A stretch of DNA of 45,985 nt from a virus. How positions within the stretch are numbered: the stretch's first letter is position 1; each line of letters begins with the position of its first letter. This document shows, one piece after another, positions 6,493 to 13,719 of this stretch. A model generated the notes under the pieces. The model worked only from the letters and a program-made list of their open reading frames with translations. It was not told where the DNA came from and searched no databases. Made by a program: the position numbers and the translations under genes. The stretch is from IMG/VR virus record IMGVR_UViG_3300036858_000036, positions 1 through 45,985 of that record. One strand, 5' to 3'.

Positions 6493-6806
6493 CAGTACCC
6501 TTCGTCCTGGTCGATCTCGCCGTCCTCGTGCTCGATGAACTCGTGGCCTTCGATCTGCGACCGGTCCACCGTCTGATTGAAGTCGACGGAGTCACCGTCC
6601 CTGTCATGTCCGCCCATCGTCTCCCCTTCCCCGTCATGTTCGTGTATGTGGCGCCAGGCCCGGACCGCCCAGTCCACGAACTCCTGTGCCGACTCCTCGC
6701 CCCGCGTGAACCGGGCGATCGGCCGGATGGAGCTGCCCTCCTGCGTGCACAGGTACAGACCGGTGCGATTGGGGAGAGCCGAGATCACCAGTTCATGCCG
6801 AGCCAT
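6492..6806 (-). CDS. Hypothetical protein, 104 aa, acidic tail
   Basis: ATG 6806 is chosen because GGAGGAGG lies at proper spacing; a GTG at 6812 is too close to it. The N-terminal half (HELVISALPNRTGLYLCTQ) looks like a small folded domain and the C-terminus is a disordered acidic/His-rich tail. Function unknown. Confidence 0.6.
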   Translation of the reverse strand: MARHELVISALPNRTGLYLCTQEGSSIRPIARFTRGEESAQEFVDWAVRAWRHIHEHDGEGETMGGHDRDGDSVDFNQTVDRSQIEGHEFIEHEDGEIDQDEGY

Positions 6807-7191
6807 CTCCACCCTCCTCCAGCTCGATGGCCTTGTCCAGGACGTGGCGGGCCTTCTTCAGGTCTTCGACGCGGTTCGCCTTGCGCCTGAGCAGGTACTT
6901 CAGGATCTGGCCCTCGTAGTAGCTCAGGCCGTACTCGTCGATGACGTCCCACGGCTGTATCTTGAACTTCCGGTAATGGTCCCCGCCGACCTGGCTATCC
7001 CGGGTGGCGGCGGGGTAGACCGCGACCGCCTCAGTCCAGTGGGCCTTGTTGCCCTTGTCGTCCACGTACGCCCAGTGGTCGCCGATGTGGGTGGTCTGCT
7101 CGGTGACCTCGCCCTGGCAGTGCAGGTCGCCTTCGGTCTCGCTGCGCAGTACGGCGCGGCACTGCCTGATCTCGTCAGGTCGAATCGCCAT
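6793..7191 (-). CDS. DUF3310 family protein
   Basis: A 132-aa protein. The C-terminal half has the DUF3310 signature: QVGGDHYRKFKIQPWDVI, then GLSYYEGQILKYLLRR and a helix of the DLKKARHVLDKAIE type. The domain is common in phages and often annotated as nucleotide kinase-like, without strong proof. The N-terminal half (CRAVLRSETEGDLHCQGEV) is an added beta-rich segment with two cysteines and may bind metal. Confidence 0.8.
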   Translation of the reverse strand: MAIRPDEIRQCRAVLRSETEGDLHCQGEVTEQTTHIGDHWAYVDDKGNKAHWTEAVAVYPAATRDSQVGGDHYRKFKIQPWDVIDEYGLSYYEGQILKYLLRRKANRVEDLKKARHVLDKAIELEEGGDGSA

Positions 7192-7481
7192 CAGCGCTCC
7201 CCCTCGACTTCGTAGCCTTCCAGGGTCTCGCGGCGGCGGAGCGGGGCGCCGTTGACGTCGTACTCCGGCCGCGCGACCACCATCGTGACGGCGTGCTCGA
7301 CGAACGCGATGTGCACACCGGTCGCATCGGTGAAGCCCTGGAAGTCCTCGCCCAGCTGCTCCAGCTCCGCGTCGGTCAGGCTCCGGTCGAATCCGATCAT
7401 GATAGTGTCGCCGGGTCGGGCGAAGGCCGCCCAGCGTGGGTCGGCGACAGCGTTGATCCTGAGCTCTCCGGCGCTAGCCAT
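7191..7481 (-). CDS. Hypothetical protein, 96 aa
   Basis: Starts MASAGELRINAVADPRW at 7481, overlapping the upstream gene by eight bases. Beta-alpha pattern (DTIMIGFDRSLTDAELEQL; TGVHIAFVEHAVTMVVA). No family recognised. Confidence 0.65.
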   Translation of the reverse strand: MASAGELRINAVADPRWAAFARPGDTIMIGFDRSLTDAELEQLGEDFQGFTDATGVHIAFVEHAVTMVVARPEYDVNGAPLRRRETLEGYEVEGER

Positions 7482-7764
7482 CGAGGTCCACCTTCTTCCA
7501 TGCAATCTCTGCCAGCTCGATCCAGCCGCCCTGGACGCCCCACTTGAGCTTGCCTTCGTCCCAGGTGTCGACCGTTTCCCGGGTGAGCACGCCCTTTGCG
7601 GTGCCGAGCGTCGCGTACGGGCCGTACTCGGACTGAAGGACCCTGTCCGTAAGAATCCAGTAGAGACTGCCCGACCCCTGGACATAGTCACGATTCTTGA
7701 TCTTCTCGAACCGCTCGACCACCACCCGGTACATGGGCTGGCCGGTGGTTACCGACCTGCGCAT
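7474..7764 (-). CDS. Hypothetical protein, 96 aa
   Basis: ATG 7764 has GGAGG upstream and shares TGATG with the previous stop; a longer start at 7779 is less favoured. Contains several Trp-rich strands (YWILTDRVLQ, WGVQGGWIELAEIAWKK). No family recognised. Confidence 0.6.
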   Translation of the reverse strand: MRRSVTTGQPMYRVVVERFEKIKNRDYVQGSGSLYWILTDRVLQSEYGPYATLGTAKGVLTRETVDTWDEGKLKWGVQGGWIELAEIAWKKVDLDG

Positions 7765-7916
7765 CACCAGTCCCTCCATTCGAACCGGATCTTGCCAGTC
7801 GGGCCCATCACCATGATCCGCTGCTGCGGCGGGCGCTGGGTGGGCTGCTTGACCTTCTTGGCCTTACTGCTCGGCTTACTGCTCCCCGGCGATCCGGCTC
7901 CCTTGCGTGATGCCAT
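7764..7916 (-). CDS. Basic 50-aa protein
   Basis: MASRKGAGSPGSSKPSSKAK, then a Gln/Pro-rich stretch and IMVMGPTGKIRFEWRDW. Lysine/serine-rich, probably unfolded at the N-terminus; a nucleic-acid-binding role is possible. It overlaps the next upstream gene by about 40 bases. Confidence 0.5.
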   Translation of the reverse strand: MASRKGAGSPGSSKPSSKAKKVKQPTQRPPQQRIMVMGPTGKIRFEWRDW

Positions 7917-8112
7917 GTCGATGACACCTTCCTTTCTCGACTTCCCGACCCCACGAGGTGACCGCGGAACCCTCCAGGAACGCCCCGCAGACGCAGGCCG
8001 GACCGTAATCGACCCGGGACGCCCAGTTCACTCCGGAGCGGGCGTCCCGGTCGATCTCCTCCGACCGCTCGGGACTGATGGCCGGCTTGTCGACCTTCTT
8101 CCTGGCGGCCAC
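7876..8112 (-). CDS. Hypothetical protein with possible metal site, 78 aa
   Basis: GTG 8112 shares its first base with the upstream TAG stop. Residues include ACVCGAFLEGS and later CHRHG, a C-x-C...C-H-x-H arrangement that could bind zinc. Function unknown. Confidence 0.5.
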   Translation of the reverse strand: MAARKKVDKPAISPERSEEIDRDARSGVNWASRVDYGPACVCGAFLEGSAVTSWGREVEKGRCHRHGITQGSRIAGEQ

Positions 8113-8372
8113 TACGAGGTCTCGATCCAGACTCGCTCGATGTCGGCGACGTCGTAGATCCATTCGAATGCCGCCGCATACTCACCCGAAGTGGTGACCT
8201 GCCCCAGCCGGCCGAGATGGTCGCGCAGGGTGTCCGGGTACGGGGTGTCGGCCAGCCAGCCGGACCCCTCGATGATCTCGACGGCCTTCTCGGCGGCCTT
8301 GACGATGTCGGCCTCGGTCTTGAAGATCTGCACGGCGGGCCGAAGGTCGATAGTGCGATTCCAGACGGGCAT
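8112..8372 (-). CDS. Hypothetical protein, 86 aa
   Basis: ATG 8372 is preceded by AGGAG. MPVWNRTIDLRPAV is followed by a helix (ADIVKAAEKAVEIIEGSGW) and an acidic end (YDVADIERVWIETS). No family recognised. Confidence 0.65.
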   Translation of the reverse strand: MPVWNRTIDLRPAVQIFKTEADIVKAAEKAVEIIEGSGWLADTPYPDTLRDHLGRLGQVTTSGEYAAAFEWIYDVADIERVWIETS

Positions 8373-8381
8373 TCAGGGCTC

Positions 8382-9140
8382 CTAGGGTCTGTAGACCCGG
8401 CCGTCGTAGGTGAACGAACAGTCCGGGTTCATCAGGACCAACTGGTCGTACGTGTTCTGTCCCCGCACGACGAAGAGGCCAAACCCCTTCTGCCAGTTGG
8501 GCGACTTGGTTTTGATGTACGTCGCGTACTCCTCCTGCATGCCGTTGCCGATCTCCATGCCGGCGATACGGCGGCGACTGCCGGGGAGGCCGACAGTCTT
8601 CGAGACGACTCCGGCGCGGTGCGTGTGCCCGCAGACCACGCTCTGGTCGTACGTGAGGGCCAGCCCGAAGGCTGTACGGCCGGAGACAGGCGAAAGGCCC
8701 CCTTCGTCGCCGTGGCAAGCGATCCATCCGGGGGCCATCTGAAACGGGTCACGCCTGAGCACTCTGTCGTCCAGGCCGAGCAAGGTGTTGAGATTCCACT
8801 CCGATTCGTCGCCGCCCAGAGCTGGGGCGTACTTCGTGATGTAGTCCTCGACACGCCGGTCGTGGTTTCCGACCTTGATCCAGTCGAAGTCGAAGGTTCG
8901 CAGGATCTCGCGCGTGGCCCGGACCCCGGACCAGAAGGTGCCCGAATACTCGCCGGCAGCCCCCTTGTTCCAGCGGCCAACCTCCGGCTGGTCCATCAGG
9001 TCGCCGATCTGGCCGAGCTCGACACGATGGAACCGCCCACTCTGGCGCATGTCCCGCACGAACCGCCTCATTACTTTGACGTATGCCGGGTCGTGGTAGG
9101 GGACCTGAAGGTCGGCCATCACGATGATGAGCTTCGCCAC
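8382..9140 (-). CDS. Metallophosphoesterase (calcineurin-like)
   Basis: A 252-aa protein from GTG 9140 (GGAGGAAAC upstream). The two-metal phosphoesterase motifs occur in order: MADLQVPYHD, GQIGDLMD, KVGNHDRR, ACHGDEGG and CGHTHRAG. Phage proteins of this type hydrolyse phosphodiesters or nucleotides; the substrate cannot be read from sequence. Its leader contains a large inverted repeat at 9156-9220, so translation or transcription may be controlled separately. Confidence 0.85.
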   Translation of the reverse strand: MAKLIIVMADLQVPYHDPAYVKVMRRFVRDMRQSGRFHRVELGQIGDLMDQPEVGRWNKGAAGEYSGTFWSGVRATREILRTFDFDWIKVGNHDRRVEDYITKYAPALGGDESEWNLNTLLGLDDRVLRRDPFQMAPGWIACHGDEGGLSPVSGRTAFGLALTYDQSVVCGHTHRAGVVSKTVGLPGSRRRIAGMEIGNGMQEEYATYIKTKSPNWQKGFGLFVVRGQNTYDQLVLMNPDCSFTYDGRVYRP

Positions 9141-9155
9141 GTTTCCTCCGGGCTA

Positions 9156-9220
9156 GGGCGAGATCCGCAAGAGAGTGTCCAGCTCCCCTTGGAGTTCATC
9201 GGGAACATCGGATCTCGCCC
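9156..9220 (-). repeat. 12-bp inverted repeat in the phosphoesterase leader
   Basis: GGGCGAGATCCG (9156-9167) is the exact reverse complement of CGGATCTCGCCC (9209-9220), with a 41-base loop that has its own small CTCC/GGAG pairing. It lies between the terminator at 9229 and the phosphoesterase start at 9140. Confidence 0.75.
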
Positions 9221-9228
9221 CAGTCTAG

Positions 9229-9250
9229 ACCCTGGTCAGAGAACCAGGGT
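9229..9250 (-). terminator. Terminator after the small membrane-protein pair
   Basis: ACCCTGGT (9229-9236) pairs perfectly with ACCAGGGT (9243-9250) around a six-base loop. It overlaps the last codons and stop of the 41-aa membrane protein. Confidence 0.6.
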
Positions 9251-9361
9251 GGCGAAGGCGTAGACGCCCAGGCCCATCAGGCATGCCGCAACGGCAAGAG
9301 CGAAGTAGACGATCGCCCAGGCTATCCTGTCCACCCTCACGCGGCGGTCGTTCTCGTTCAC
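9236..9361 (-). CDS. 41-aa single-span membrane protein
   Basis: GTG 9361 shares GTGA with the stop of the lipoprotein gene. A short charged N-terminus (VNENDRRVRVDR) is followed by a long hydrophobic segment from IAWAIVYFALAVA to the C-terminus. With the adjacent lipoprotein it resembles a two-component envelope pair; role unknown. Confidence 0.55.
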   Translation of the reverse strand: MNENDRRVRVDRIAWAIVYFALAVAACLMGLGVYAFATLVL

Positions 9362-9453
9362 CGCTGCTCCCTGTCCTCGAAGCAGGCCGTCGTGGTCAAG
9401 CCCAGAACGCCCACCAGGGCGGCCGACAGGGCGATCTTACGTGCGCGCGTCAT
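9358..9453 (-). CDS. 31-aa predicted lipoprotein
   Basis: ATG 9453 follows AAGGAG. MTRARK, a hydrophobic core IALSAALVGVLGL and a lipobox-like TTAC give a lipid-anchored mature peptide of only about ten residues (CFEDREQR). Translationally coupled to the 41-aa membrane protein. A spanin-like or exclusion function is possible but unproved. Confidence 0.55.
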   Translation of the reverse strand: MTRARKIALSAALVGVLGLTTTACFEDREQR

Positions 9454-9487
9454 GCGCAACTCCTTGGGGTAGGTAGGGAATCGGGCG

Positions 9488-9560
9488 CTCCGGTGGCAGG
9501 ATTCGAACCTGCGACTCACGGATTAACAATCCGCTGCTCTGCCGGCTGAGCTACACCGGA
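9488..9560 (-). tRNA. tRNA-Asn (GTT)
   Basis: A full cloverleaf on the minus strand, 73 nt: acceptor TCCGGTG/CACCGGA, D-stem GCTC/GAGC, anticodon loop TTGTTAA (anticodon GTT), T-arm GCAGG TTCGAAT CCTGC, discriminator G. CCA is not encoded. It lies between the lipoprotein gene and ssb. Confidence 0.95.
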
Positions 9561-9564
9561 TGGC

Positions 9565-9616
9565 GGAGGCCCCGGGTTCTACCCGAGCCGGGACCACGGC
9601 GTTCGCGCGGGCCTCC
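9565..9616 (-). other. Structured spacer beside the tRNA
   Basis: GGAGGCC (9565-9571) pairs with GGCCTCC (9610-9616) and encloses a smaller CGGG/CCCG hairpin. It lies directly 5' of the tRNA on the minus strand and could be a processing signal or tRNA relic. Confidence 0.4.
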
Positions 9617-9621
9617 AGGGC

Positions 9622-9645
9622 TCCCCGGGTAGCTACTCCCGGGGA
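9622..9645 (-). terminator. Terminator after ssb
   Basis: TCCCCGGG pairs perfectly with CCCGGGGA around an eight-base loop, 22 bases after the ssb stop. No T-run follows, as is common in Streptomyces. Confidence 0.65.
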
Positions 9646-9667
9646 TGGTCCATCCGTTGGGGGAACG

Positions 9668-10453
9668 TCAGGCGACGTTCGGGTTGTTCTTCACCAGCGC
9701 CCAGACCTGAGCGGCCTGCTCGGGCGAGGTGATCGTGGACGGGTCGACACCCTTGCGCTTGAACGCGGCGACGAACTCGTCGTAGGTGGTCGGGTCGGGC
9801 TCGGGCGGGGGGCTACCCCAACTGCCAGCAGACGCAGTCGGCCCAGTGTTCGGCGCCGCAGGAGGTGCACCCCAGCCGCCCTGAGACGGGGCCTGCGAAG
9901 GAGGGTTACCCCACCCACCCGTAGCCGGAGCGGGAGAGGCGGGAGCGGGCGCCGCAGCCTGCTGGCCCCAGCCTCCCTGCGCGGGCTGCCCAGTAGGGCC
10001 CTGCGACAGCGCCGAGTCGAACGTCGGGCCGGAGTAGCGCGCCCGGTACAGCTTGGGCGGGTTGTCCGGGTTCTTACCGTTCGGATCATTGCCGTACCAC
10101 TCGATGAGCAGTCGGCCGCCCTTGGCGAAGCTGGCACCGGACTGACGGACTGCTTCCTGGACGGCCTCCAGCTTGTTCTTGGAGTCGAGGACCAGCACCC
10201 GGCGGCCGTCGTCACCTTGGACCTGCGGGTCGCGGACCTGGGTCTGGAGGGTCACCCAGACGTTCATGACGGGGTTGCCGTCAGGCCAGAACTTCTGCTG
10301 GCCCCGGTTGTTCGGCTTGGACGGGTCGTACTCGTAGGCCGGGTTGCGGGTGACGTCCTCGACGATGCCGTCCCACGAGATGGGGAACTGGCCCTTGAAG
10401 CTGGCCGACGGGGTGACCCGTCCACCGAGAAGGTCGTCAAAGTTGTCGCTCAA
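9668..10453 (-). CDS. ssDNA-binding protein, actinophage type
   Basis: A 261-aa protein. The N-terminal ~150 residues form a beta-rich, OB-like binding domain (SWDGIVEDVTRNPAYEYDP; MNVWVTLQTQVRD; LLIEWYGNDPNGKNPDN). A low-complexity linker follows with repeated QGGWG / TGGWGNPP / QGGWGAPP units, then a short helical C-terminal domain with PEQAAQVWALVKNNP. Family members coat single-stranded DNA during phage replication. It starts at ATG 10453 with AGGAG upstream. Confidence 0.8.
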   Translation of the reverse strand: MSDNFDDLLGGRVTPSASFKGQFPISWDGIVEDVTRNPAYEYDPSKPNNRGQQKFWPDGNPVMNVWVTLQTQVRDPQVQGDDGRRVLVLDSKNKLEAVQEAVRQSGASFAKGGRLLIEWYGNDPNGKNPDNPPKLYRARYSGPTFDSALSQGPTGQPAQGGWGQQAAAPAPASPAPATGGWGNPPSQAPSQGGWGAPPAAPNTGPTASAGSWGSPPPEPDPTTYDEFVAAFKRKGVDPSTITSPEQAAQVWALVKNNPNVA

Positions 10454-10501
10454 AGCGAACTCCTTCGGGAGGGGATTTGGATCTGGGGTCTGATCCTACG
10501 T

Positions 10502-10519
10502 GGCGGGTCTGACACCGCC
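10502..10519 (-). terminator. Hairpin between HNH gene and ssb
   Basis: GGCGG (10502-10506) pairs with CCGCC (10515-10519). It follows the HNH stop at 10529 on the minus strand and may partly isolate ssb from upstream transcription. Confidence 0.5.
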
Positions 10520-10528
10520 TCACAGGAG

Positions 10529-10930
10529 TTACTTACCCGGACATCCTCGGGTGAAACCTCTCCGGAGCCGCTGACATTCAGGACACCAGCGGCGACCGGA
10601 AGAGAGGATGGCGAACGGGTGGCCGCGTCGGCAGGTCTTGTGCGCTCGACGCAGGTTCTCGGCGTTGGTCACCGGCTCCAGGTGATCCGGGTTGCAGCAC
10701 CACTTGATCTCGCACTTGTGGTCAATGACCAGGCCGACCGGAATCTCGCCGACGAACAGCTCGTACGCAATCCGGTGAGCGTAAGCCTTCTGACCACCGC
10801 CAACCGAAATCGACTTGTACCCCTTGTTGTTCGGCTTGCCGGGCACGGTCCAATGTCCACCCGGCAGATCCCTGGAGACCTTCGACTCGAAGTGCTGGCG
10901 AAGGTCGGTGATCGGCTTTCCGCTGGTCAT
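10529..10930 (-). CDS. HNH endonuclease
   Basis: A 133-aa protein starting MTSGKPITDL at ATG 10930, which shares ATGA with the exonuclease stop; longer starts would lie inside the exonuclease gene. The His-Me finger is clear: HRIAYELFVGEI, then VIDHKCEIKWCCNPDHLEPVT, the pattern of free-standing homing HNH enzymes, followed by a CxxC-type pair (CRRGH...CPEC). It sits between two replication/recombination genes, a typical site for a homing nuclease. Confidence 0.85.
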   Translation of the reverse strand: MTSGKPITDLRQHFESKVSRDLPGGHWTVPGKPNNKGYKSISVGGGQKAYAHRIAYELFVGEIPVGLVIDHKCEIKWCCNPDHLEPVTNAENLRRAHKTCRRGHPFAILSSGRRWCPECQRLRRGFTRGCPGK

Positions 10931-12477
10931 GATGGGCCTGGACATCCTCTCTCGAAACGCTCGTCCCGAGGATTGCTGAAGGGACACCATTTACATGCCC
11001 CGTCATCGCGAGCCTCAAACCCCTGGGCGACTCTCAGCGGTTGTCGCGGGGTTCCGGGCCCGGTCTTGGACTCGACCTCCTGAGCGATGCGCGCGACACG
11101 GTCAAGAGCCTCTTGAGCGACTCGGCGATCGTACGGCTCGACGTGGACGAACAGCTTGTTGAGCGTGCTCTCTTGACGGGGCCATGCGATGAGCGCAACT
11201 TCTCGGACCACCTCCCCGGCGAGCTCAGCGCCCAGGCCGTAGATCTGGAGCTGCTTGCGATAGGTCTCGGTCGGGCCCTCCTTCCGGAGCTGTTCGAGCG
11301 ACCACCGGCCCATCAGCTTGTGATCGTCGACCATGTAGAGCACCCGGTCGAGCAGGTCGAGCGTACCCCGGGGTACGAACGGATTGCCGAACGAGACGCT
11401 CATCTCGGTCACGAATCGGCCGGACCCTGCACCGTTCGCCCACTCGAACATCCGGGCCAACTCCTCGTGCACAGCGGTGCCGACGAACGGGGCCCAACTC
11501 TCCTGCGGGTTGACCGGCTCGATGCCCAGTAGCTTCATCGCGATCTGGCGGTCGCACGGCGTACCGGCCTCACTCGGGCCCAGCGTCTTCTGCGCGCTCC
11601 GGTTGTCCGAAGAGTCCCGGTTGGTGTACGCGTAGAAGATCTCCCTGATCCGGCCCGCGAGCTCCTGCTCCCGCTCCGTCATCTTCCGCATCGGCTTGTT
11701 CGACCTCGGCGGGTACTTGCTCGCCCGCTTCTCGAACAGCACGTCGTCGAAGCCGGGGTCCGGGTTCGGGTCCGTACCGGAAGGCGCCGCAGGTGCAGGA
11801 GTTCCCGGATCGCCAAGGGCATCCATCAGAATGAGGTGGGCCGACTCGACGAAGAAGGAATCCAAGGCTTCGGTCCACTGATCCCAAAGCTGCGACGTAC
11901 TCGTCGACTCCGGGGAGGGAGCCATCGGCTGGCGCTCCAGGTTGAGCTCGTGGACCGGACTTTCCGTGGGTCCACTCGTCGGCTGGGGTTCCGTAGGGGA
12001 AGAGTCCGCACCGGCACTCGTCGATGTAGGAGCAGTGGAGGTGATCGCCAAGCCTCGGTTCGCCACCGGCCTGGACGAGTCCTTCACCGTCGGGACCGTC
12101 GCGCCCACTCTCGGCACATCGTCGCCGGGCAGCGGCACGTCGGTCTGCTTCTTTGCGTGCTTGGCCCTCACGCCGCTCACCTCGCACCGGCCCCCTCCTC
12201 TCAGGGTGACGTCATGAACTTCGAAGCAGCCCAGCCTGGTCAGCTTGACCTTGCGCTCACACTGCGGGCAGACGGCGAAATCCACTCCCTCGCGAGGGAC
12301 GTCCGGCGCGTCATCCTTGCCGACCGGGTTGGCCAGGACGTGATCCGGGATAGGCGCAGACGCCTGCTCGCACGGCTCACCATCGCCGTTCGAGTGACTC
12401 CTGTACCGGTTGTTCCTGGTTGCCGTGACCTGCTTCTTGCACTTCCAGCAGTCGTACTTCACCGCCAACGTCCGCAC
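10927..12477 (-). CDS. Cas4/RecB-like PD-(D/E)XK exonuclease with zinc-finger N-terminus
   Basis: About 516 aa. N-terminal zinc-binding segments (YDCWKCKK; VCPQCERK) are joined by a ~150-residue Pro/Ser/Thr-rich linker to a PD-(D/E)XK nuclease: TAVHEELARMF, RGTLDLLDRVLYMVDDHKLM (D..DDHK core) and YRKQLQIYGLGAEL. A Cys before the core (GTPCDRQ) and three at the C-terminus (CKWC, RGC) match the four-Cys iron-sulfur site of Cas4/AddB-type nucleases. It probably resects DNA ends in recombination with the SSB. GTG 12477 or GTG 12462 could be the start; both lie within the overlapping upstream gene. Confidence 0.85.
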   Translation of the reverse strand: MRTLAVKYDCWKCKKQVTATRNNRYRSHSNGDGEPCEQASAPIPDHVLANPVGKDDAPDVPREGVDFAVCPQCERKVKLTRLGCFEVHDVTLRGGGRCEVSGVRAKHAKKQTDVPLPGDDVPRVGATVPTVKDSSRPVANRGLAITSTAPTSTSAGADSSPTEPQPTSGPTESPVHELNLERQPMAPSPESTSTSQLWDQWTEALDSFFVESAHLILMDALGDPGTPAPAAPSGTDPNPDPGFDDVLFEKRASKYPPRSNKPMRKMTEREQELAGRIREIFYAYTNRDSSDNRSAQKTLGPSEAGTPCDRQIAMKLLGIEPVNPQESWAPFVGTAVHEELARMFEWANGAGSGRFVTEMSVSFGNPFVPRGTLDLLDRVLYMVDDHKLMGRWSLEQLRKEGPTETYRKQLQIYGLGAELAGEVVREVALIAWPRQESTLNKLFVHVEPYDRRVAQEALDRVARIAQEVESKTGPGTPRQPLRVAQGFEARDDGACKWCPFSNPRDERFERGCPGPS

Positions 12478-12658
12478 CCCCCTTCAGATACTCCTCGAAC
12501 AGCCGGGCCGTCGCCAGGTGACCCTCGTCGGTGTCGTCCCACCGGCAGGCCACCTCCAGCGCGAACGCCCGGCGCCCCTCAGCCAGGGCCGCCTCCTCGC
12601 GTTCCGTGCTCAGCGTGCCCGGCACGGCCGCGTAGGCCCAGTACGGGTGATCGGTCAC
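12377..12658 (-). CDS. Hypothetical protein, 93 aa
   Basis: GTG 12658 shares GTGA with the zinc-finger microprotein stop. VTDHPYWAYAAVPGTLS leads into a long Ala/Glu-rich helix. Its last ~100 bases overlap the 5' end of the exonuclease gene in another frame, unusually long for this genome, so one of the two boundaries could be wrong. Confidence 0.5.
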   Translation of the reverse strand: MTDHPYWAYAAVPGTLSTEREEAALAEGRRAFALEVACRWDDTDEGHLATARLFEEYLKGGADVGGEVRLLEVQEAGHGNQEQPVQESLERRW

Positions 12659-12780
12659 TTCGATGCACCACACTTCCAGCATGTGCTCGATATGTTCGGA
12701 TTGGACTGACCGCACCATGCGCACTGCCAATAGCCGGATCCCCAGCTCGCCAGCCAGTGGGGAAGCCTGTTCCTCTTCAT
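12655..12780 (-). CDS. 41-aa RanBP2-type zinc-finger microprotein
   Basis: ATG 12780 follows GGAGGAGG and shares ATGA with the endonuclease VII stop. The end of the protein reads W-x-C-x2-C-x3-N, then a C-W-K-C pair, the spacing of RanBP2-type zinc fingers, which bind ssRNA or ubiquitin in eukaryotes and occur in bacteria and phages. Function here unknown. Confidence 0.6.
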   Translation of the reverse strand: MKRNRLPHWLASWGSGYWQCAWCGQSNPNISSTCWKCGASK

Positions 12781-13256
12781 CCCTCCTCCTTTCTGAAGTC
12801 CTCGTGCACAGCGATGATGTTGAGCACCCGGGCGGGCGGGAGAATCAGGTACCCGGCCACCCGGCGAGCAGCCTCGATGTCATCCCGCAGATGGCCGAGC
12901 AGATCGTTGCACGGGCGACACAGCAGACCGCGCACCAGGCCGGTCTTGTGATCGTGGTCTACGGACAGATTCCGGGTCGCACCGGTCGCCACCCGGCAGA
13001 TGGCGCAAACCCCCTTCTGATGCAGGTAGATCTCCCCGTACTGGCCCGGCTTCAAACCATAGACCTTCTGGACGCGACGCTCGTGGGCGCCCGCCTTCAC
13101 CAGTCGCTTGCGCTGCACTTTGTGGGTATAGCACCGCCCGCCGGAATCCTCCACCAGTGGACGGGGGTTGACCGGATACGGCAGGCCGCGACGCTCCCGC
13201 TCCGCCTTGCAGTCCTTGCACTCCTTGCCCCGAGGGGCGTTCCGCGGCCGGGTCAC
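12777..13256 (-). CDS. Recombination endonuclease VII
   Basis: A 159-aa protein from GTG 13256 (GTGA overlap). An N-terminal cysteine pair (CKDC), then KVYGLKPGQYGEIYLHQKGVC-like segment, CAICR, the DHDH core with KTGLVRGLLCRPCN, and a helical tail. This is the canonical endonuclease VII layout: it resolves Holliday junctions and other branched DNA before packaging. Confidence 0.9.
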   Translation of the reverse strand: MTRPRNAPRGKECKDCKAERERRGLPYPVNPRPLVEDSGGRCYTHKVQRKRLVKAGAHERRVQKVYGLKPGQYGEIYLHQKGVCAICRVATGATRNLSVDHDHKTGLVRGLLCRPCNDLLGHLRDDIEAARRVAGYLILPPARVLNIIAVHEDFRKEEG

Positions 13257-13537
13257 CGCTCGGACCACTTCTTCTGAAGCTCGGTCTTCACCGCCACCCA
13301 GTCGGGCTGGCCGACCAGGCTGGGCGTCATGAACTCACGGAAGACAAGCCCGCACATGCCGCACAGGAAGACCCGGGCCCTCGCGTCGATCGCCGGCATG
13401 TAGTAGTTGACCATCACCGAACCGATCATCGATGCGGCCTCGACCAGCTGAACCTCGCAGCGAGCGCAGTGCGCTTCCCTGGCCTTCTCGACGAGGGCTG
13501 CGGGGAGCCCGGCGAAACGGGGATCATCGGCAGTCAT
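13253..13537 (-). CDS. Zinc-binding hypothetical protein, 94 aa
   Basis: ATG 13537 follows AGAGG and overlaps the next upstream stop by ATGA. Two cysteine pairs (HCARC; LCGMCG) separated by about 40 residues could form one zinc site. No family recognised. Confidence 0.65.
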   Translation of the reverse strand: MTADDPRFAGLPAALVEKAREAHCARCEVQLVEAASMIGSVMVNYYMPAIDARARVFLCGMCGLVFREFMTPSLVGQPDWVAVKTELQKKWSER

Positions 13538-13719
13538 GCTGACCTCTTCGGGTGCGCGTGCGTGGCGAGCAGGGAGCGGGAATTGAACTCCTGCTTGCAG
13601 ACGCCACACGGGTACGGACTGGTGAAGTCGAAGTCGTTCTCGACCGTGAAATCCGGCCGGTGGATGCTGGGTTGGGTCGCCGGCCTGTACTCCGGCTCGC
13701 AGAACCTTCTAGCAGCCAT
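13534..13719 (-). CDS. 61-aa protein with C2H2-like finger
   Basis: Starts MAARRFCEPEYRPATQP at 13719. Near the end CGVCKQEFNSRSLLATHAH has C-x2-C-x12-H-x-H spacing, close to a classical C2H2 finger but with an unusually short His spacing. Probable small nucleic-acid-binding protein. Confidence 0.65.
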   Translation of the reverse strand: MAARRFCEPEYRPATQPSIHRPDFTVENDFDFTSPYPCGVCKQEFNSRSLLATHAHPKRSA

